A DNA stretch of 64,000 nt from an uncultured beta proteobacterium. Its GTDB lineage: Bacteria; Pseudomonadota; Gammaproteobacteria; Burkholderiales; Burkholderiaceae_C. Below, piece after piece: positions 45,149 through 55,934 of this stretch (position 1 is the first letter of the stretch; every line of letters starts with the position of its first letter). The stretch is from NCBI GenBank assembly GCA_903886275.1, contig CAISLN010000081.1, forward strand, positions 1 through 64,000, written 5' to 3'. Both the position numbers and the translations under genes were made by a program. The notes beneath the pieces were generated by a model, which saw only the letters and a program-made list of their open reading frames with translations, ran no database searches and had not been told where the DNA came from.

Positions 45149-45835
45149 TCAAGTCTCATTGCGTTTGCCGCGCCAGGAAAAATAGCTGCGGTAAAGCGCC
45201 ACGCTCAGCACCATACCCCAGGTCATGCCGACAAACATGCCGCCCAGCATGGCGGTGATAGACGCAGCGCCATAGGCCAGTTGCAAGCGCACCAACCAGA
45301 CCGCACCCAGGGTCATGCCCAGCAGCATCCAACCCGAGCACATCAAATTTTGCAGCAGCAGCGAGCACAGGTAGCGCCCACAGTGCGAGCGCAGCATGCG
45401 CAAACCAGGAATGGCCAACAGCCCCCCTGCCAGCATGCCCAGATGCATGCCCGGCAGGTACTGCATATGCAGCAGCAAACTCTGCCACAGGGTGAGTGCA
45501 GCCGACTGCGAACACAGGCTGTCGAGTTGCGCCGGACCCGCGCCCGCCCAGTCATAGCCAAAGCCCAGCAACATGCCACCGAACCCCAGCGACAGCATCA
45601 CATGGGGCGGAGACAGGCCGGCACGCTGGGGACGCACCCAGCTCAGCGCCATGCAACCCAGCGCCACCGCCAGCAGCGACAGCAGGATGCTGAGCCAGCG
45701 CAGATCTGCATCCAGCCGGACCGAATGGCGGTCGGTGGACCACAGGGTAAATCCCACCAGACACAGCAGCAAGGTCGGCGTGATGCCGGCCGAACCAATA
45801 CTGCGAGCCAGCAAGTTGGGCGGAGCAGCGATCAA
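45149..45835 (-). CDS. Six-helix membrane protein of unknown function
   Basis: A 228-residue protein with about six hydrophobic segments and a Met/His-rich middle (LLLHMQYLPGMHLGMLAGG). I do not recognise a family. The Met/His pattern could suggest copper or heme interaction, or a relic of MHYT-like sensors used in other cox clusters, but this is speculative. It is the first gene of a two-gene run with the XdhC-family gene and diverges from rcoM, so a link to CO metabolism is plausible from context only. Confidence 0.65.
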   Translation of the reverse strand: MIAAPPNLLARSIGSAGITPTLLLCLVGFTLWSTDRHSVRLDADLRWLSILLSLLAVALGCMALSWVRPQRAGLSPPHVMLSLGFGGMLLGFGYDWAGAGPAQLDSLCSQSAALTLWQSLLLHMQYLPGMHLGMLAGGLLAIPGLRMLRSHCGRYLCSLLLQNLMCSGWMLLGMTLGAVWLVRLQLAYGAASITAMLGGMFVGMTWGMVLSVALYRSYFSWRGKRNET

Positions 45836-46067
45836 TGGGAGGCCCTCACAAACGATTCAATGGAGTGCAGCCGAGGGTTAACCCGGTGCCATTTCGGGGC
45901 CTGACGAATGTCGCGCCCTTGAGGGAGCAGAAGTCTATGCGGATTTGCATTTTTGTGTGGCGGCGTGAATGAATCGCGCACCGCTGCGCATGAGTAACCG
46001 TTGCACGGCATGAAGCAAGGCGCGCGTCGGGTTCAAATGCGAGCACAAAAATACGGAGAGACATTTC

Positions 46068-46877
46068 ATGAGACCCTGCCTGCATGCACAGGACGCCAAC
46101 GCACAGTCGGCTTCCAACCCCAATTCCTGGTTGTATTTGTTGGAGCGCTTTGATGTGGGCGTGGTCAACTTGGACAGCCAGTTGCACGTGATTGGCATGA
46201 ACGATTACGCGCGGCGCAGTCTGCCCGTGAACGACAAACTGCCCTTTGGCAAGATCGTCACCGACTTCCATCCCGAGGCCGCCAAGCCCAAGGTGAAGTT
46301 CCTGCTGGGCCAGGCCGAATGTCCGGTGAACAACGCACCGCCCATGGCCATGATGATCAATATTCCGGAGCGGGTGCTGCTGATCAAGGTATCCAAAATT
46401 TCCGACATGCAGGGCCAGACTACCGGGTATACCCTGGTTTTTTATGACATCACCGAAGTGGTCAGCAAGGACGCAGAGGGCCTCGCCCCGGCCGAGAGCG
46501 CGGGCCCACAGGCCAAGCGCCAGTTGCGCAAGATTCCCACCATCAAACAAAACCGCGTGCTGCTGGTGGATGTATCGAACGTTTCCTTTGTGCGCTCGGA
46601 GGGGCATTACACCTGGGTCCACACATCGCAGGGCGGACAGTTCTGCAACATCACCATAGGCGACCTGGAGAGCCGGCTAGACCCCAACCTGTTCTTGCGC
46701 GTGCACCGCAGCTACATCGTCAACCTGAGCCTGGTGGACGAGATCGTGCGCGATGACGGGCGCATGACGCTGCGCATGATGGGCTCCACCCCGGTGGAGA
46801 TCCCCGTGTCCCGCTCCAGCGCAGCGCGCCTGATGGAGCATCTGGGTTTGAGCGATACGGCGCTGGCCAAGGCCTGA
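46068..46877 (+). CDS. rcoM: RcoM-type CO-sensing heme-PAS LytTR transcriptional regulator
   Basis: The 269-residue single-component regulator has an N-terminal PAS domain (about 18-135) and a C-terminal LytTR DNA-binding domain (about 160-262; VSFVRSEGHYTWVHTS, PNLFLRVHRSYIVNLSLVD). Architecture and length match RcoM of Paraburkholderia xenovorans, whose PAS heme is held by a His with a Cys or Met that CO displaces. Candidates here are H68 (TDFHPE), C85 (AECPV) and M95 (PPMAMM); the Cys-to-Met spacing of ten equals that of RcoM. It lies directly upstream of coxM, and direct repeats between them are candidate sites. GGAGAG precedes the ATG. Confidence 0.88.
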   Translation: MRPCLHAQDANAQSASNPNSWLYLLERFDVGVVNLDSQLHVIGMNDYARRSLPVNDKLPFGKIVTDFHPEAAKPKVKFLLGQAECPVNNAPPMAMMINIPERVLLIKVSKISDMQGQTTGYTLVFYDITEVVSKDAEGLAPAESAGPQAKRQLRKIPTIKQNRVLLVDVSNVSFVRSEGHYTWVHTSQGGQFCNITIGDLESRLDPNLFLRVHRSYIVNLSLVDEIVRDDGRMTLRMMGSTPVEIPVSRSSAARLMEHLGLSDTALAKA

Positions 46878-46929
46878 GGTTTTTGCTTCGTGCGCCATGA
46901 CTGCCATTCATGCGCCGCAAAAGCCGTTG

Positions 46930-46966
46930 ATTGGATAGCGCACCTATTGGATAGGTCGGCCGATAG
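46930..46966 (+). promoter_or_regulatory. Direct repeats upstream of coxM, candidate RcoM binding site
   Basis: ATTGGATAG occurs at 46930-46938 and 46946-46954 (16-base period, same helical face roughly every 1.5 turns), with a related CCGATAG ending at 46966. LytTR regulators bind short direct repeats, and RcoM is known to act at the cox promoter. Assignment to RcoM is inference from position. Confidence 0.6.
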
Positions 46967-47011
46967 AGTGGGCGGTCTTGCATAGCCAAGCACCTATAAA
47001 AGGAGACAGAA

Positions 47012-47875
47012 GTGATTCCACCCGCTTTCGATTACCACGCGCCGCATACGGTTGCCGAAGCCATTGCGCTGCTTTCGTCCATAGGCGATGAAGCCAAGTT
47101 GCTGGCCGGGGGCCACAGCCTGCTGCCGATGATGAAGCTGCGCTTTGCGCAACCCGGCGTGCTCATAGACATCAACCGCATTCCCGAGCTGCGCGGCATC
47201 ACCGAGGAAGGTGGCGTAATCCGCATAGGTGCCATGACCAGCGAAAGCGAACTCATAGACTCGGCCCTGCTCAAAGAAAAGCTGCCCCTGCTAGGCGAAG
47301 CGGCCAAGCAAATTGCCGACCCACAGGTGCGCAACCGCGGCACCATTGGCGGCGACATTGCGCATGGCGACCCCGGCAACGACCACCCCGCCATTGCCAT
47401 GGCGCTGGACGCCAGCTTTGTGCTGCAGGGCCCGAACGGCGAGCGCCAAGTGAAAGCGGTGGACTTCTTCCACGGCACCTATATGACGGCCTTGGCCGAG
47501 GACGAAATCCTCACCGCCATTTTGATTGCACCGTTTGCTGCCGGCACCGGCAGCGCCTACCAAAAGCTCAAGCGCAAAACCGGCGACTGGGCCACGGCCG
47601 GTGCCGCCGTGGTGCTGCGCATGGCAGGCGGCGTGGTGACACACGCCAGCATTGGCCTGACCAATGTGGCGCCCACCGCACTGCGTGCCCGCGAGGCCGA
47701 GGCCGCGCTGATCGGCCAGCCCATCAATGCCGCATCTCTTGAGGCCGCAGCCCAGGCCGTGCGCGCCATCTGCGACCCCGCAGAAGACCTGCGTGGTGAC
47801 GCCGAATACAAAACCGCCATGGCCGCCGAAATGACCAAGCGCGCCATCTCTGCCGCTGCTGCACGTTGCAGCTAA
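47012..47875 (+). CDS. coxM: Aerobic CO dehydrogenase medium subunit (FAD)
   Basis: This 287-residue flavoprotein passes electrons from the iron-sulfur subunit to FAD and on to the respiratory chain. FAD-binding motifs are [17 protein letters not shown] (about 32-48) and [16 protein letters not shown] (about 111-126). The GTG at 47012 lies after AGGAG with a six-base gap. It is the first gene of the coxM-S-L cluster, the order typical of CO dehydrogenase. The end is followed after about 30 bases by coxS. Confidence 0.93.
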   Translation: MIPPAFDYHAPHTVAEAIALLSSIGDEAKLLAGGHSLLPMMKLRFAQPGVLIDINRIPELRGITEEGGVIRIGAMTSESELIDSALLKEKLPLLGEAAKQIADPQVRNRGTIGGDIAHGDPGNDHPAIAMALDASFVLQGPNGERQVKAVDFFHGTYMTALAEDEILTAILIAPFAAGTGSAYQKLKRKTGDWATAGAAVVLRMAGGVVTHASIGLTNVAPTALRAREAEAALIGQPINAASLEAAAQAVRAICDPAEDLRGDAEYKTAMAAEMTKRAISAAAARCS

Positions 47876-47904
47876 GCCTTACCCACCCCTACGGAGATAC
47901 CAGC

Positions 47905-48396
47905 ATGAGCAAAAAAATGGTCACCATGACCCTCAATGGCAAGAGCGTGGAAGAGGCGGTGGAGCCGCGCACGCTGCTGATTCATTTCCTGCGCGAAAAG
48001 ATGTGTCTGACCGGCGCCCACATCGGCTGCGAAACCAGCCACTGCGGCGCCTGCACCGTGGACATTGACGGCCAGTCCGTCAAGTCCTGCACCCACCTCA
48101 CCGTGCAGTGCGAAGGCAGCGACATCAAGACCGTAGAAGGCATGGCCAACGCCGGCGCCCTGCACGCCATCCAGGACGCCTTCTACAAGGAACACGGCCT
48201 GCAATGCGGCTTCTGCACCCCCGGCATGCTGATGCGCGCCTACCGCTTTTTGCAGGACAACCCCAACCCCACGGCCGAGGAAGTGCGCCACGGTATGTCG
48301 GGCAACCTGTGCCGCTGCACCGGTTACCAGAACATCATCAAGGCGGTGTTGCATGCCGCCAAGACCATCCAACAACAAAGCGCGGTGGCCGCGTAA
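47905..48396 (+). CDS. coxS: Aerobic CO dehydrogenase small subunit (2Fe-2S)
   Basis: A 163-residue protein with two [2Fe-2S] domains: plant-type [15 protein letters not shown] with a following Cys, and the alpha-helical CGFCTPGM ... CRCTGYQ. It relays electrons from the molybdenum site in CoxL to FAD in CoxM. The ATG at 47905 follows GGAG and matches the family start ([15 protein letters not shown]). Confidence 0.94.
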   Translation: MSKKMVTMTLNGKSVEEAVEPRTLLIHFLREKMCLTGAHIGCETSHCGACTVDIDGQSVKSCTHLTVQCEGSDIKTVEGMANAGALHAIQDAFYKEHGLQCGFCTPGMLMRAYRFLQDNPNPTAEEVRHGMSGNLCRCTGYQNIIKAVLHAAKTIQQQSAVAA

Positions 48397-48425
48397 GCGG
48401 CACAGCCTCCAGAGGAGACCAGCAC

Positions 48426-50828
<2,403 letters not shown>

Positions 50829-50836
50829 TTTTTCCT

Positions 50837-50867
50837 GGGGCATGCGCTGCGGTGCATGCCCCCTTTT
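50837..50867 (+). terminator. Hairpin with T-run between coxL and coxG
   Basis: GGGGCATGC (50837-50845) pairs perfectly with GCATGCCCC (50854-50862) around an eight-base loop and is followed by CTTTT. It can act as a partial terminator, giving higher expression of coxMSL than of the maturation genes behind it. Confidence 0.6.
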
Positions 50868-50885
50868 GGTTTGCAAGGATTTGAT

Positions 50886-51545
50886 ATGGAAGTTGTTCTC
50901 GACAAGACCTACCCGGTGGCCGCCGGAGTGGATGCCGCCTGGGTGATCCTGGCCAATATGCACGAGCTCGCCACCTGCATGCCGGGCGCGCAGATTACCG
51001 AAGACATTGACGCCACGCACTTCAAGGGCGCGGTCAAGGTCAAGGTCGGCCCGGCCGTGGCGGCCTTTGCCGGCACCATCGAAATTTTGGCGCTGGACCC
51101 GGCTACCCGCACGCTCAAGATGATGGGCAAGGGGGCCGACAAGGGCGGCTCTTCAGCCTCCATGGCGTTGACTGCGAATCTGGTGGAGGCCGAGAACGGC
51201 ATGAGCAGCCTGGTGGGCCATGCCGAGGTCATCGTCAACGGCAAGTTCGCGCAGTTTGGCGGGCGCATGATGACCTCGGTGTCCGACATGATCCTGCTGC
51301 AGTTCGCCGATGTGTTCTCGCAAAAGGCGGCGGTGCAACAGGCGGCCATGGCGCCGGTGGAAGTGGTGTCAGTGGCGTCCGATGCGGCTGCAGATGCAGC
51401 GCCTGCTGTCGCAAGCGCTGCCGCACCGCAGGCCGCACGCGCAACACCCGTCGCACCCATAGTCGCCAAGGAATTCAATGCCCTGGCCTTTGCCTGGCTG
51501 ATGCTCAAGAATTTCTTTGCTGGCCTGTTTGGCCGCAAGGCCTGA
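50886..51545 (+). CDS. coxG: CoxG, SRPBCC-domain membrane-anchoring protein for CO dehydrogenase
   Basis: A 219-residue protein with an N-terminal START/SRPBCC domain (MEVVLDKTYPVAAGVDAAWV, CMPGAQITE, FKGAVKVKVGPAVAAFAG). An Ala/Pro-rich linker and a C-terminal hydrophobic tail follow (ALAFAWLMLKNFFAGLFGRK). CoxG recruits CO dehydrogenase to the cytoplasmic membrane, where it can pass electrons to quinones. It is placed directly after coxL here, before coxD and coxE. The start at 50886 opens the domain. Confidence 0.9.
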   Translation: MEVVLDKTYPVAAGVDAAWVILANMHELATCMPGAQITEDIDATHFKGAVKVKVGPAVAAFAGTIEILALDPATRTLKMMGKGADKGGSSASMALTANLVEAENGMSSLVGHAEVIVNGKFAQFGGRMMTSVSDMILLQFADVFSQKAAVQQAAMAPVEVVSVASDAAADAAPAVASAAAPQAARATPVAPIVAKEFNALAFAWLMLKNFFAGLFGRKA

Positions 51546-51558
51546 GTCCGGACGCGCC

Positions 51559-52515
51559 ATGGTTGAACCGCAAGCGCTGAGACCCGAGACCAGCAGTGCG
51601 CCGCAAACGCCAGAGGGCCTGCGCGAGCAGCTCTTCAGGGCCGGCTACATCGCCGACGAAGACCTGGCCAGCCTGGTCTGGATGGGCCTGGCGCTGGAGC
51701 GTCCGCTGCTGCTCGAAGGCGAGGCCGGCGTCGGCAAGACGGCCATTGCCGCTGCCTGCGCCCGCGCCCTGAACCGCCCGCTGCTGCGCCTGCAATGCTA
51801 CGAAGGGCTGGACCTGGGCCAGGCCGTCTACGAATGGAACTACAGCCGCCAGTTGCTGGAGATCCGCCTGGCCGAGGCCGGTCAGGGTGACAGCGCCGCG
51901 CTGCGCGACAACCTTTTTTCCGAGGCCTTTTTGCTGCAGCGTCCGTTGCTCCAGGCGATCCGTTGCGAGCAGCCCTGCGTGCTGCTGATCGACGAGATCG
52001 ACCGGGCCGACGAGGCCTTTGAGGCCTTTCTGCTGGAGATGCTGTCCGAGTACCAGGTCACCGTGCCCGAGCTCGGCACGCTGCAGGCACGCAGCAAACC
52101 GCTGGTGGTGCTCACCAGCAATGGCACGCGCGACCTGTCGGACGCGCTGCGCCGGCGCTGCCTGTTCCATTACCTGGACTTCCCCACGCTGGCACGCGAG
52201 ACGCAAATTGTGCGCAGCCTGGTGCCCGAGGCGGCCAGCCGGCTGGTGGAAGAGGCGGTGGCCTTTGTGCAGCGCCTGCGCAAGCAGGACCTGGAAAAAA
52301 AACCCGGTGTGGCCGAGACGCTGGACTGGGTACGCGTGCTGTTCAAGCTCGGTCACAACGGCCTGCCGGTGGACCCGCAGTTGCTCTTGCCGTCGCTTGC
52401 GGCCCTGCTCAAGACCCGCACCGACCGCTGGCAGGTGACCTCCGACACCGTGGCCAAGCTGCAGAGTGGCCCGCGCATTGCGCAGGATGTCGGTGTGGCC
52501 GGGGCCATGAAGTAA
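51559..52515 (+). CDS. coxD: CoxD, MoxR-type AAA+ ATPase for CO dehydrogenase maturation
   Basis: A 318-residue AAA+ ATPase with Walker A GEAGVGKTAIA (about 59-69), Walker B VLLIDEIDRAD, sensor VLTSNGTRDLSDALRRR and the arginine finger region. CoxD helps build the copper-sulfur part of the Mo-Cu site after cofactor insertion. It is followed after 21 bases by the VWA partner CoxE, the standard MoxR-VWA pair. The ATG at 51559 is 13 bases after the coxG stop. Confidence 0.93.
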   Translation: MVEPQALRPETSSAPQTPEGLREQLFRAGYIADEDLASLVWMGLALERPLLLEGEAGVGKTAIAAACARALNRPLLRLQCYEGLDLGQAVYEWNYSRQLLEIRLAEAGQGDSAALRDNLFSEAFLLQRPLLQAIRCEQPCVLLIDEIDRADEAFEAFLLEMLSEYQVTVPELGTLQARSKPLVVLTSNGTRDLSDALRRRCLFHYLDFPTLARETQIVRSLVPEAASRLVEEAVAFVQRLRKQDLEKKPGVAETLDWVRVLFKLGHNGLPVDPQLLLPSLAALLKTRTDRWQVTSDTVAKLQSGPRIAQDVGVAGAMK

Positions 52516-52536
52516 AGACGTTTGAGGGTGAGCACC

Positions 52537-53712
52537 ATGGAGCAGACCAGCGTCCCGGCGGCCACCGACCCGCGTGAGCAGCTCGGTGCATTTGCGCATT
52601 ACCTGCGCGGCCACGGCTTTGCTCTGGGCTATGCCGAGGTGGAGTTGATGGCGCGCGCCGCCGCTGCCCTGCCAGCTCAGCAATGGCCGCGTCTGGAGGC
52701 TCTGTGGCGTTCCATCGCTTCTGGCAGCCAGACCCAATGGACGCGCTATACCGCGCTGCACCAGGCCTTCTGGTTTCCCCACAAGGTGCGCGCCAGCACA
52801 CGCAGCTCGGGCCTGACGCAAAAGTCCCGCTCGCTGGCCGAGGTGGTGGCGCAAATGCACAAGGACATGGCCAGCACGCCACCGGGTGCGGCCAAGCCCA
52901 CCATCGGCGTGGCGGACCAGGCTGGCTCCGGTGCTGTGGATGCGCCCGACGCGTCCCCCAAGGCCCAGGGTGGCGCCAGCCGCTTAAGCCCGCAAGACAG
53001 CCGCGATTTTGCCGACTGGTTGCCCGGCGACATGGACCGCTTTGAGCCACTGGTGGAGGCCTTCAAGCGTCGCCTGCGCGCCAAGCTGATGCGCCGCCTG
53101 CAAGACCACCCCGAGCGCGGTGCCATCCATTTGCGCCGCTCGCTGCGCCAGGCGCTTTCCACCGGTGGCGAGCTGGTGCAACTGCACCATGTGCGGCGCA
53201 AGCGGCGCCTGCCCAAAGTGGTGGTGCTGGTGGATGTGAGCCGCTCCATGGAGACCCACGCCCAGTTCTTTTTGCGCCTGGGCCGCGCCCTGGTCGAGGT
53301 GATGGACGCGCGCGCCTTTGTGTTTCACACCCGCTTGGCCGAGGTGACGCCGCTGATGCGCACGCGCAGCAAGCGCCTGCAAGAAAAGGTGCACGCGGTG
53401 AGCTTTGGTTTTGGCGGCGGCACGCGCATTGCACATTGCCTGGGCGAGGCGCTCGATGTGCACCTGGGCCGGTCGCTCAAAAGCGGCGACATCTTCATGG
53501 TGCTCAGCGACGGCTACGACACCGACGCCCCCGAAGACTTATGCGCGGTGCTGGCAAGGGTGAAGGCGAGGGGCGCGCGCATCTGCTGGCTGCACCCCAC
53601 AGTGGAGCGGCCGCAGTCCGAAGCCATGCGCCTGGCCGCACCGCATGTGACGCACTTCATGCCGGTGCACAACCTGGCCAGCCTGTCACGTCTGCCGGAA
53701 CTCCTGGCTTGA
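52537..53712 (+). CDS. coxE: CoxE, VWA-domain protein for CO dehydrogenase maturation
   Basis: A 391-residue protein with a C-terminal von Willebrand A domain: VVVLVDVSRSMETHAQFFLR has the DxSxS metal site, then FGGGTRIAHCLGEAL, FMVLSDGYDTDAPE and WLHPTVERPQSEAMR. It partners the AAA+ ATPase CoxD in maturing the Mo-Cu centre. The ATG at 52537 has GAGGGTG just upstream; GTG at 52528 and TTG at 52522 are alternatives. Confidence 0.92.
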   Translation: MEQTSVPAATDPREQLGAFAHYLRGHGFALGYAEVELMARAAAALPAQQWPRLEALWRSIASGSQTQWTRYTALHQAFWFPHKVRASTRSSGLTQKSRSLAEVVAQMHKDMASTPPGAAKPTIGVADQAGSGAVDAPDASPKAQGGASRLSPQDSRDFADWLPGDMDRFEPLVEAFKRRLRAKLMRRLQDHPERGAIHLRRSLRQALSTGGELVQLHHVRRKRRLPKVVVLVDVSRSMETHAQFFLRLGRALVEVMDARAFVFHTRLAEVTPLMRTRSKRLQEKVHAVSFGFGGGTRIAHCLGEALDVHLGRSLKSGDIFMVLSDGYDTDAPEDLCAVLARVKARGARICWLHPTVERPQSEAMRLAAPHVTHFMPVHNLASLSRLPELLA

Positions 53713-53716
53713 CCGT

Positions 53717-53762
53717 CATGCCCGCCTACCCTCGTCATGCCCGCGCAGGCGGGAACCCAGCA
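53717..53762. repeat. Short palindromic repeat in the coxE-mocA spacer
   Basis: Contains GTCATGCCCGC twice (at 53717 and about 53735), the second followed by a palindrome CCCGCGCAGGCGGG and AACCCA. This form matches the dispersed GTCATGCCCGC-type repeats common in betaproteobacterial spacers. It may act as a mild terminator or mRNA stabiliser. Confidence 0.55.
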
Positions 53763-53792
53763 CCACCACACAACAATTTTTGGAGAACGTTT

Positions 53793-54482
53793 ATGGGATG
53801 TCAGTTCAAACAGGGCGGCGGTTTGTATGCCCGTCTGCGTGTCGGCGCCTTGCTGCTGGCCGCCGGCGAAGGCCAGCGCATGGGCGGTGTCGCCAAGTCG
53901 CTGATCCGCTTGCAAGGCGTGCCGCTGATCAACCGCCAACTGATTGCACTCAGCGGCGCCGGTGTCGATGAGGTGGTGGTGGTGACCGGCCACGCGCGCG
54001 ATGCGGTGGAGGCAGCGGTGGCGGGATTCCCGGTCACGCTGGCGCACAACGCCAACTACAAGGACGGGCAACAGGGCTCGGTGCGCGTAGGGCTGGAACA
54101 GTTGGGTGCCAAATGCGACGCGGTGCTGGTGCTGCTGGCGGATCAGCCGCTCATAGGCGCGGCCGATCTCACCGAGCTGATAGCCGCCTTCAAGAAGCGC
54201 GGCCAGGGCCATGTGCTGGTGCCCATGGTGCAGGGCCAGCGCGGCAACCCCATCGTGATGGACGAGGTGGCGCGCGCGCAAATACAGGCCAGCGGCACCA
54301 ACCTGGCCTGCCGCCACCTGATCGATCGCAACCCGGAACTGGTGTGCCTGTTTGAGACCACCAACACCCGCTTTGTCACCGACCTCGATACGCCAGAAGA
54401 TATGGCGGCGCTGGCCCTGCGCACCGGTTGGAAGCTGGAACTGCCGCAGGCTGAACTGACGCAGGCCGGGGCTGTGGCGTGA
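53793..54482 (+). CDS. mocA: Molybdenum cofactor cytidylyltransferase (MobA/MocA family)
   Basis: A 229-residue nucleotidyltransferase with LLLAAGEGQRMGGVAKSL, VVVVTGHARDAVEAAV, KDGQQGSVRVGLEQL, LVLLADQPLI and RGNPIVMDE. MocA couples CTP to molybdopterin, giving the cytosine dinucleotide cofactor that CO dehydrogenase uses. This fits its position after coxE on the same strand. The ATG at 53793 follows GGAG. MobA (GTP) is less likely given the context. The first 17 residues are unusual for the family. Confidence 0.85.
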   Translation: MGCQFKQGGGLYARLRVGALLLAAGEGQRMGGVAKSLIRLQGVPLINRQLIALSGAGVDEVVVVTGHARDAVEAAVAGFPVTLAHNANYKDGQQGSVRVGLEQLGAKCDAVLVLLADQPLIGAADLTELIAAFKKRGQGHVLVPMVQGQRGNPIVMDEVARAQIQASGTNLACRHLIDRNPELVCLFETTNTRFVTDLDTPEDMAALALRTGWKLELPQAELTQAGAVA

Positions 54483-55204
54483 GCGCCGCCACACCAAGCT
54501 CCAGCATCGCCACTGCCACCACCGGCCTGCTGCAGGCGCATTGGCCGGTGCCCATGGCCACGCACCGCTTTGCGCAGGCGGCCGATGTCAACGCGGTATT
54601 GGCCCGCGTCTTCACGCTGATGCGCGCCACCGACCCAAACCACAAGAGCGACAACCGCTTTTACGCCAGCAGCGACGACCTGTTGCAGCGCGTGGAGTTG
54701 CCGGAGTTTTCCGCCCTGATCTCCTTCATTGCACAGGCTCTGCAAAGCACGGTGAAGCAGGCCAATGCCGGCGTCTGGCCGCAGGGCCGCCACGGCCTGC
54801 AACTCGAACTCACCGGGGTCTGGTTCCAGATCCAGAACGGCGCCGCCTTTCATGACCTCCACAGCCACGGCAACTGCTCCTGGTCGGGCGTGTACTACCT
54901 GCAGATCGATCCAATGGAGGAGCGCGTGCAGCATGCGGACTTGGGCGCGCTCAACGGCGCCACGCGCTTTTACAGCCCCATGCATCCGCTCTTGGGCGGC
55001 GCCTACATGGACATGGGAAACACCTGGCTGCAGCAGGCCACGCTGGATGTGAGCCCGGCCGAGGGCGAGCTGGTTCTGTTTCCGGCGTTTTTGCAGCACA
55101 AGGCCATGCCCTATAGCGGCACCAAGGACCGCATCGTTGTGTCCTTCAACGCACAGATACACGGTGCCGGCGGCGACCGGGTGTTTGGCTATGCGGCCAA
55201 GTAA
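54479..55204 (+). CDS. Putative 2-oxoglutarate/Fe(II) oxygenase-like protein (TIGR02466 type)
   Basis: A 241-residue protein with a double-stranded beta-helix pattern: FHDLHSHGNCSWSGVYYL (possible metal-binding His residues), RFYSPMHPL, then VLFPAFLQHKAMPYSGTKDR with IVVSFNAQI, the late His and Arg of 2OG-Fe oxygenases. Substrate unknown. It starts with a GTG overlapping the mocA stop (GTGA), so it is translationally coupled to the cox cluster, but no role in CO oxidation is established. Confidence 0.75.
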   Translation: MSAATPSSSIATATTGLLQAHWPVPMATHRFAQAADVNAVLARVFTLMRATDPNHKSDNRFYASSDDLLQRVELPEFSALISFIAQALQSTVKQANAGVWPQGRHGLQLELTGVWFQIQNGAAFHDLHSHGNCSWSGVYYLQIDPMEERVQHADLGALNGATRFYSPMHPLLGGAYMDMGNTWLQQATLDVSPAEGELVLFPAFLQHKAMPYSGTKDRIVVSFNAQIHGAGGDRVFGYAAK

Positions 55205-55350
55205 GGCAATGGTAGCGAGGCCAGCCCTTGCAGGCTGATGTGCACCCAAGCACACCTGAGCGCAGCCCTTGTGACAAGAAATGTGACGACTTCATTTTCT
55301 TCTCCAACGCCATGTTCTGGTGTGTAATCTTGTGCAAATAAGGCGTACCG

Positions 55351-55896
55351 ATGGACCGCAAATACACACACAAGCATGGGGGGACTGCGCTTGCACTTTC
55401 CTACCGCAGGGCAGGTATTCTTGACGCTGTGGTGATTTTTCAGCTGATTCAAGAGGGAGCAGAGGCCGGGTCGTTTTCTGACGCGTTCATTCAACGCACC
55501 GGAAGCGTCCAATTGCTGGTCTACATTTTGCGCAGTGTGGCGCGGCAACGCTTTCAATCCCACAAGGCCAAGGCACCATTTGAATGGCTGATCATTTCCA
55601 AGGCCGATGGAGAAGAGGTCGGCTTCTTAAAGCTCAGCAAGGGCCTTGGCGCCAGCAAGGACAGCAACCTTGAACTGATTGCCATCTACCCCGAGCACCG
55701 CAACCAAGGCATAGGCAATGCGGTCTTGGACCACCTGCATGCGCAGGTTCCCATGGGCGGCCAACTCTACGTTCACTGCACCAAATTCGCCAGAGCCATG
55801 CAGCACATTTTGAAAAGGCGCGGCCTTAAGCGCAACGTGAAGTTTGGCGTGCCCAACCTGGAAGAGTACCAATCCCATTGCGCCAAACCGCCTTGA
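55351..55896 (+). CDS. GNAT-family N-acetyltransferase
   Basis: A 181-residue protein with the GNAT acetyl-CoA motif ELIAIYPEHRNQGIGNAVLD (about 110-130), preceded by a strand EEVGFLKLSKG. The first 60 residues are a helical lead-in typical of the fold. The acceptor substrate is unknown. It stands alone between the cox cluster and the convergent penicillin-binding protein gene. Confidence 0.82.
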   Translation: MDRKYTHKHGGTALALSYRRAGILDAVVIFQLIQEGAEAGSFSDAFIQRTGSVQLLVYILRSVARQRFQSHKAKAPFEWLIISKADGEEVGFLKLSKGLGASKDSNLELIAIYPEHRNQGIGNAVLDHLHAQVPMGGQLYVHCTKFARAMQHILKRRGLKRNVKFGVPNLEEYQSHCAKPP

Positions 55897-55934
55897 GGCG
55901 CAGCGCTTCACGCCGACCTGAGCTGCCCTGCCCG

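Noticed and set aside
48108..48425. N-terminal extension of CoxL overlapping coxS
   Set aside because: The frame upstream of 48426 reads as an out-of-frame shadow of coxS; the ATG at 48426 has a ribosome-binding site and matches the family start.
53717..53762. CRISPR-like repeat
   Set aside because: Only two short copies with no regular spacers; it fits a dispersed palindromic repeat.
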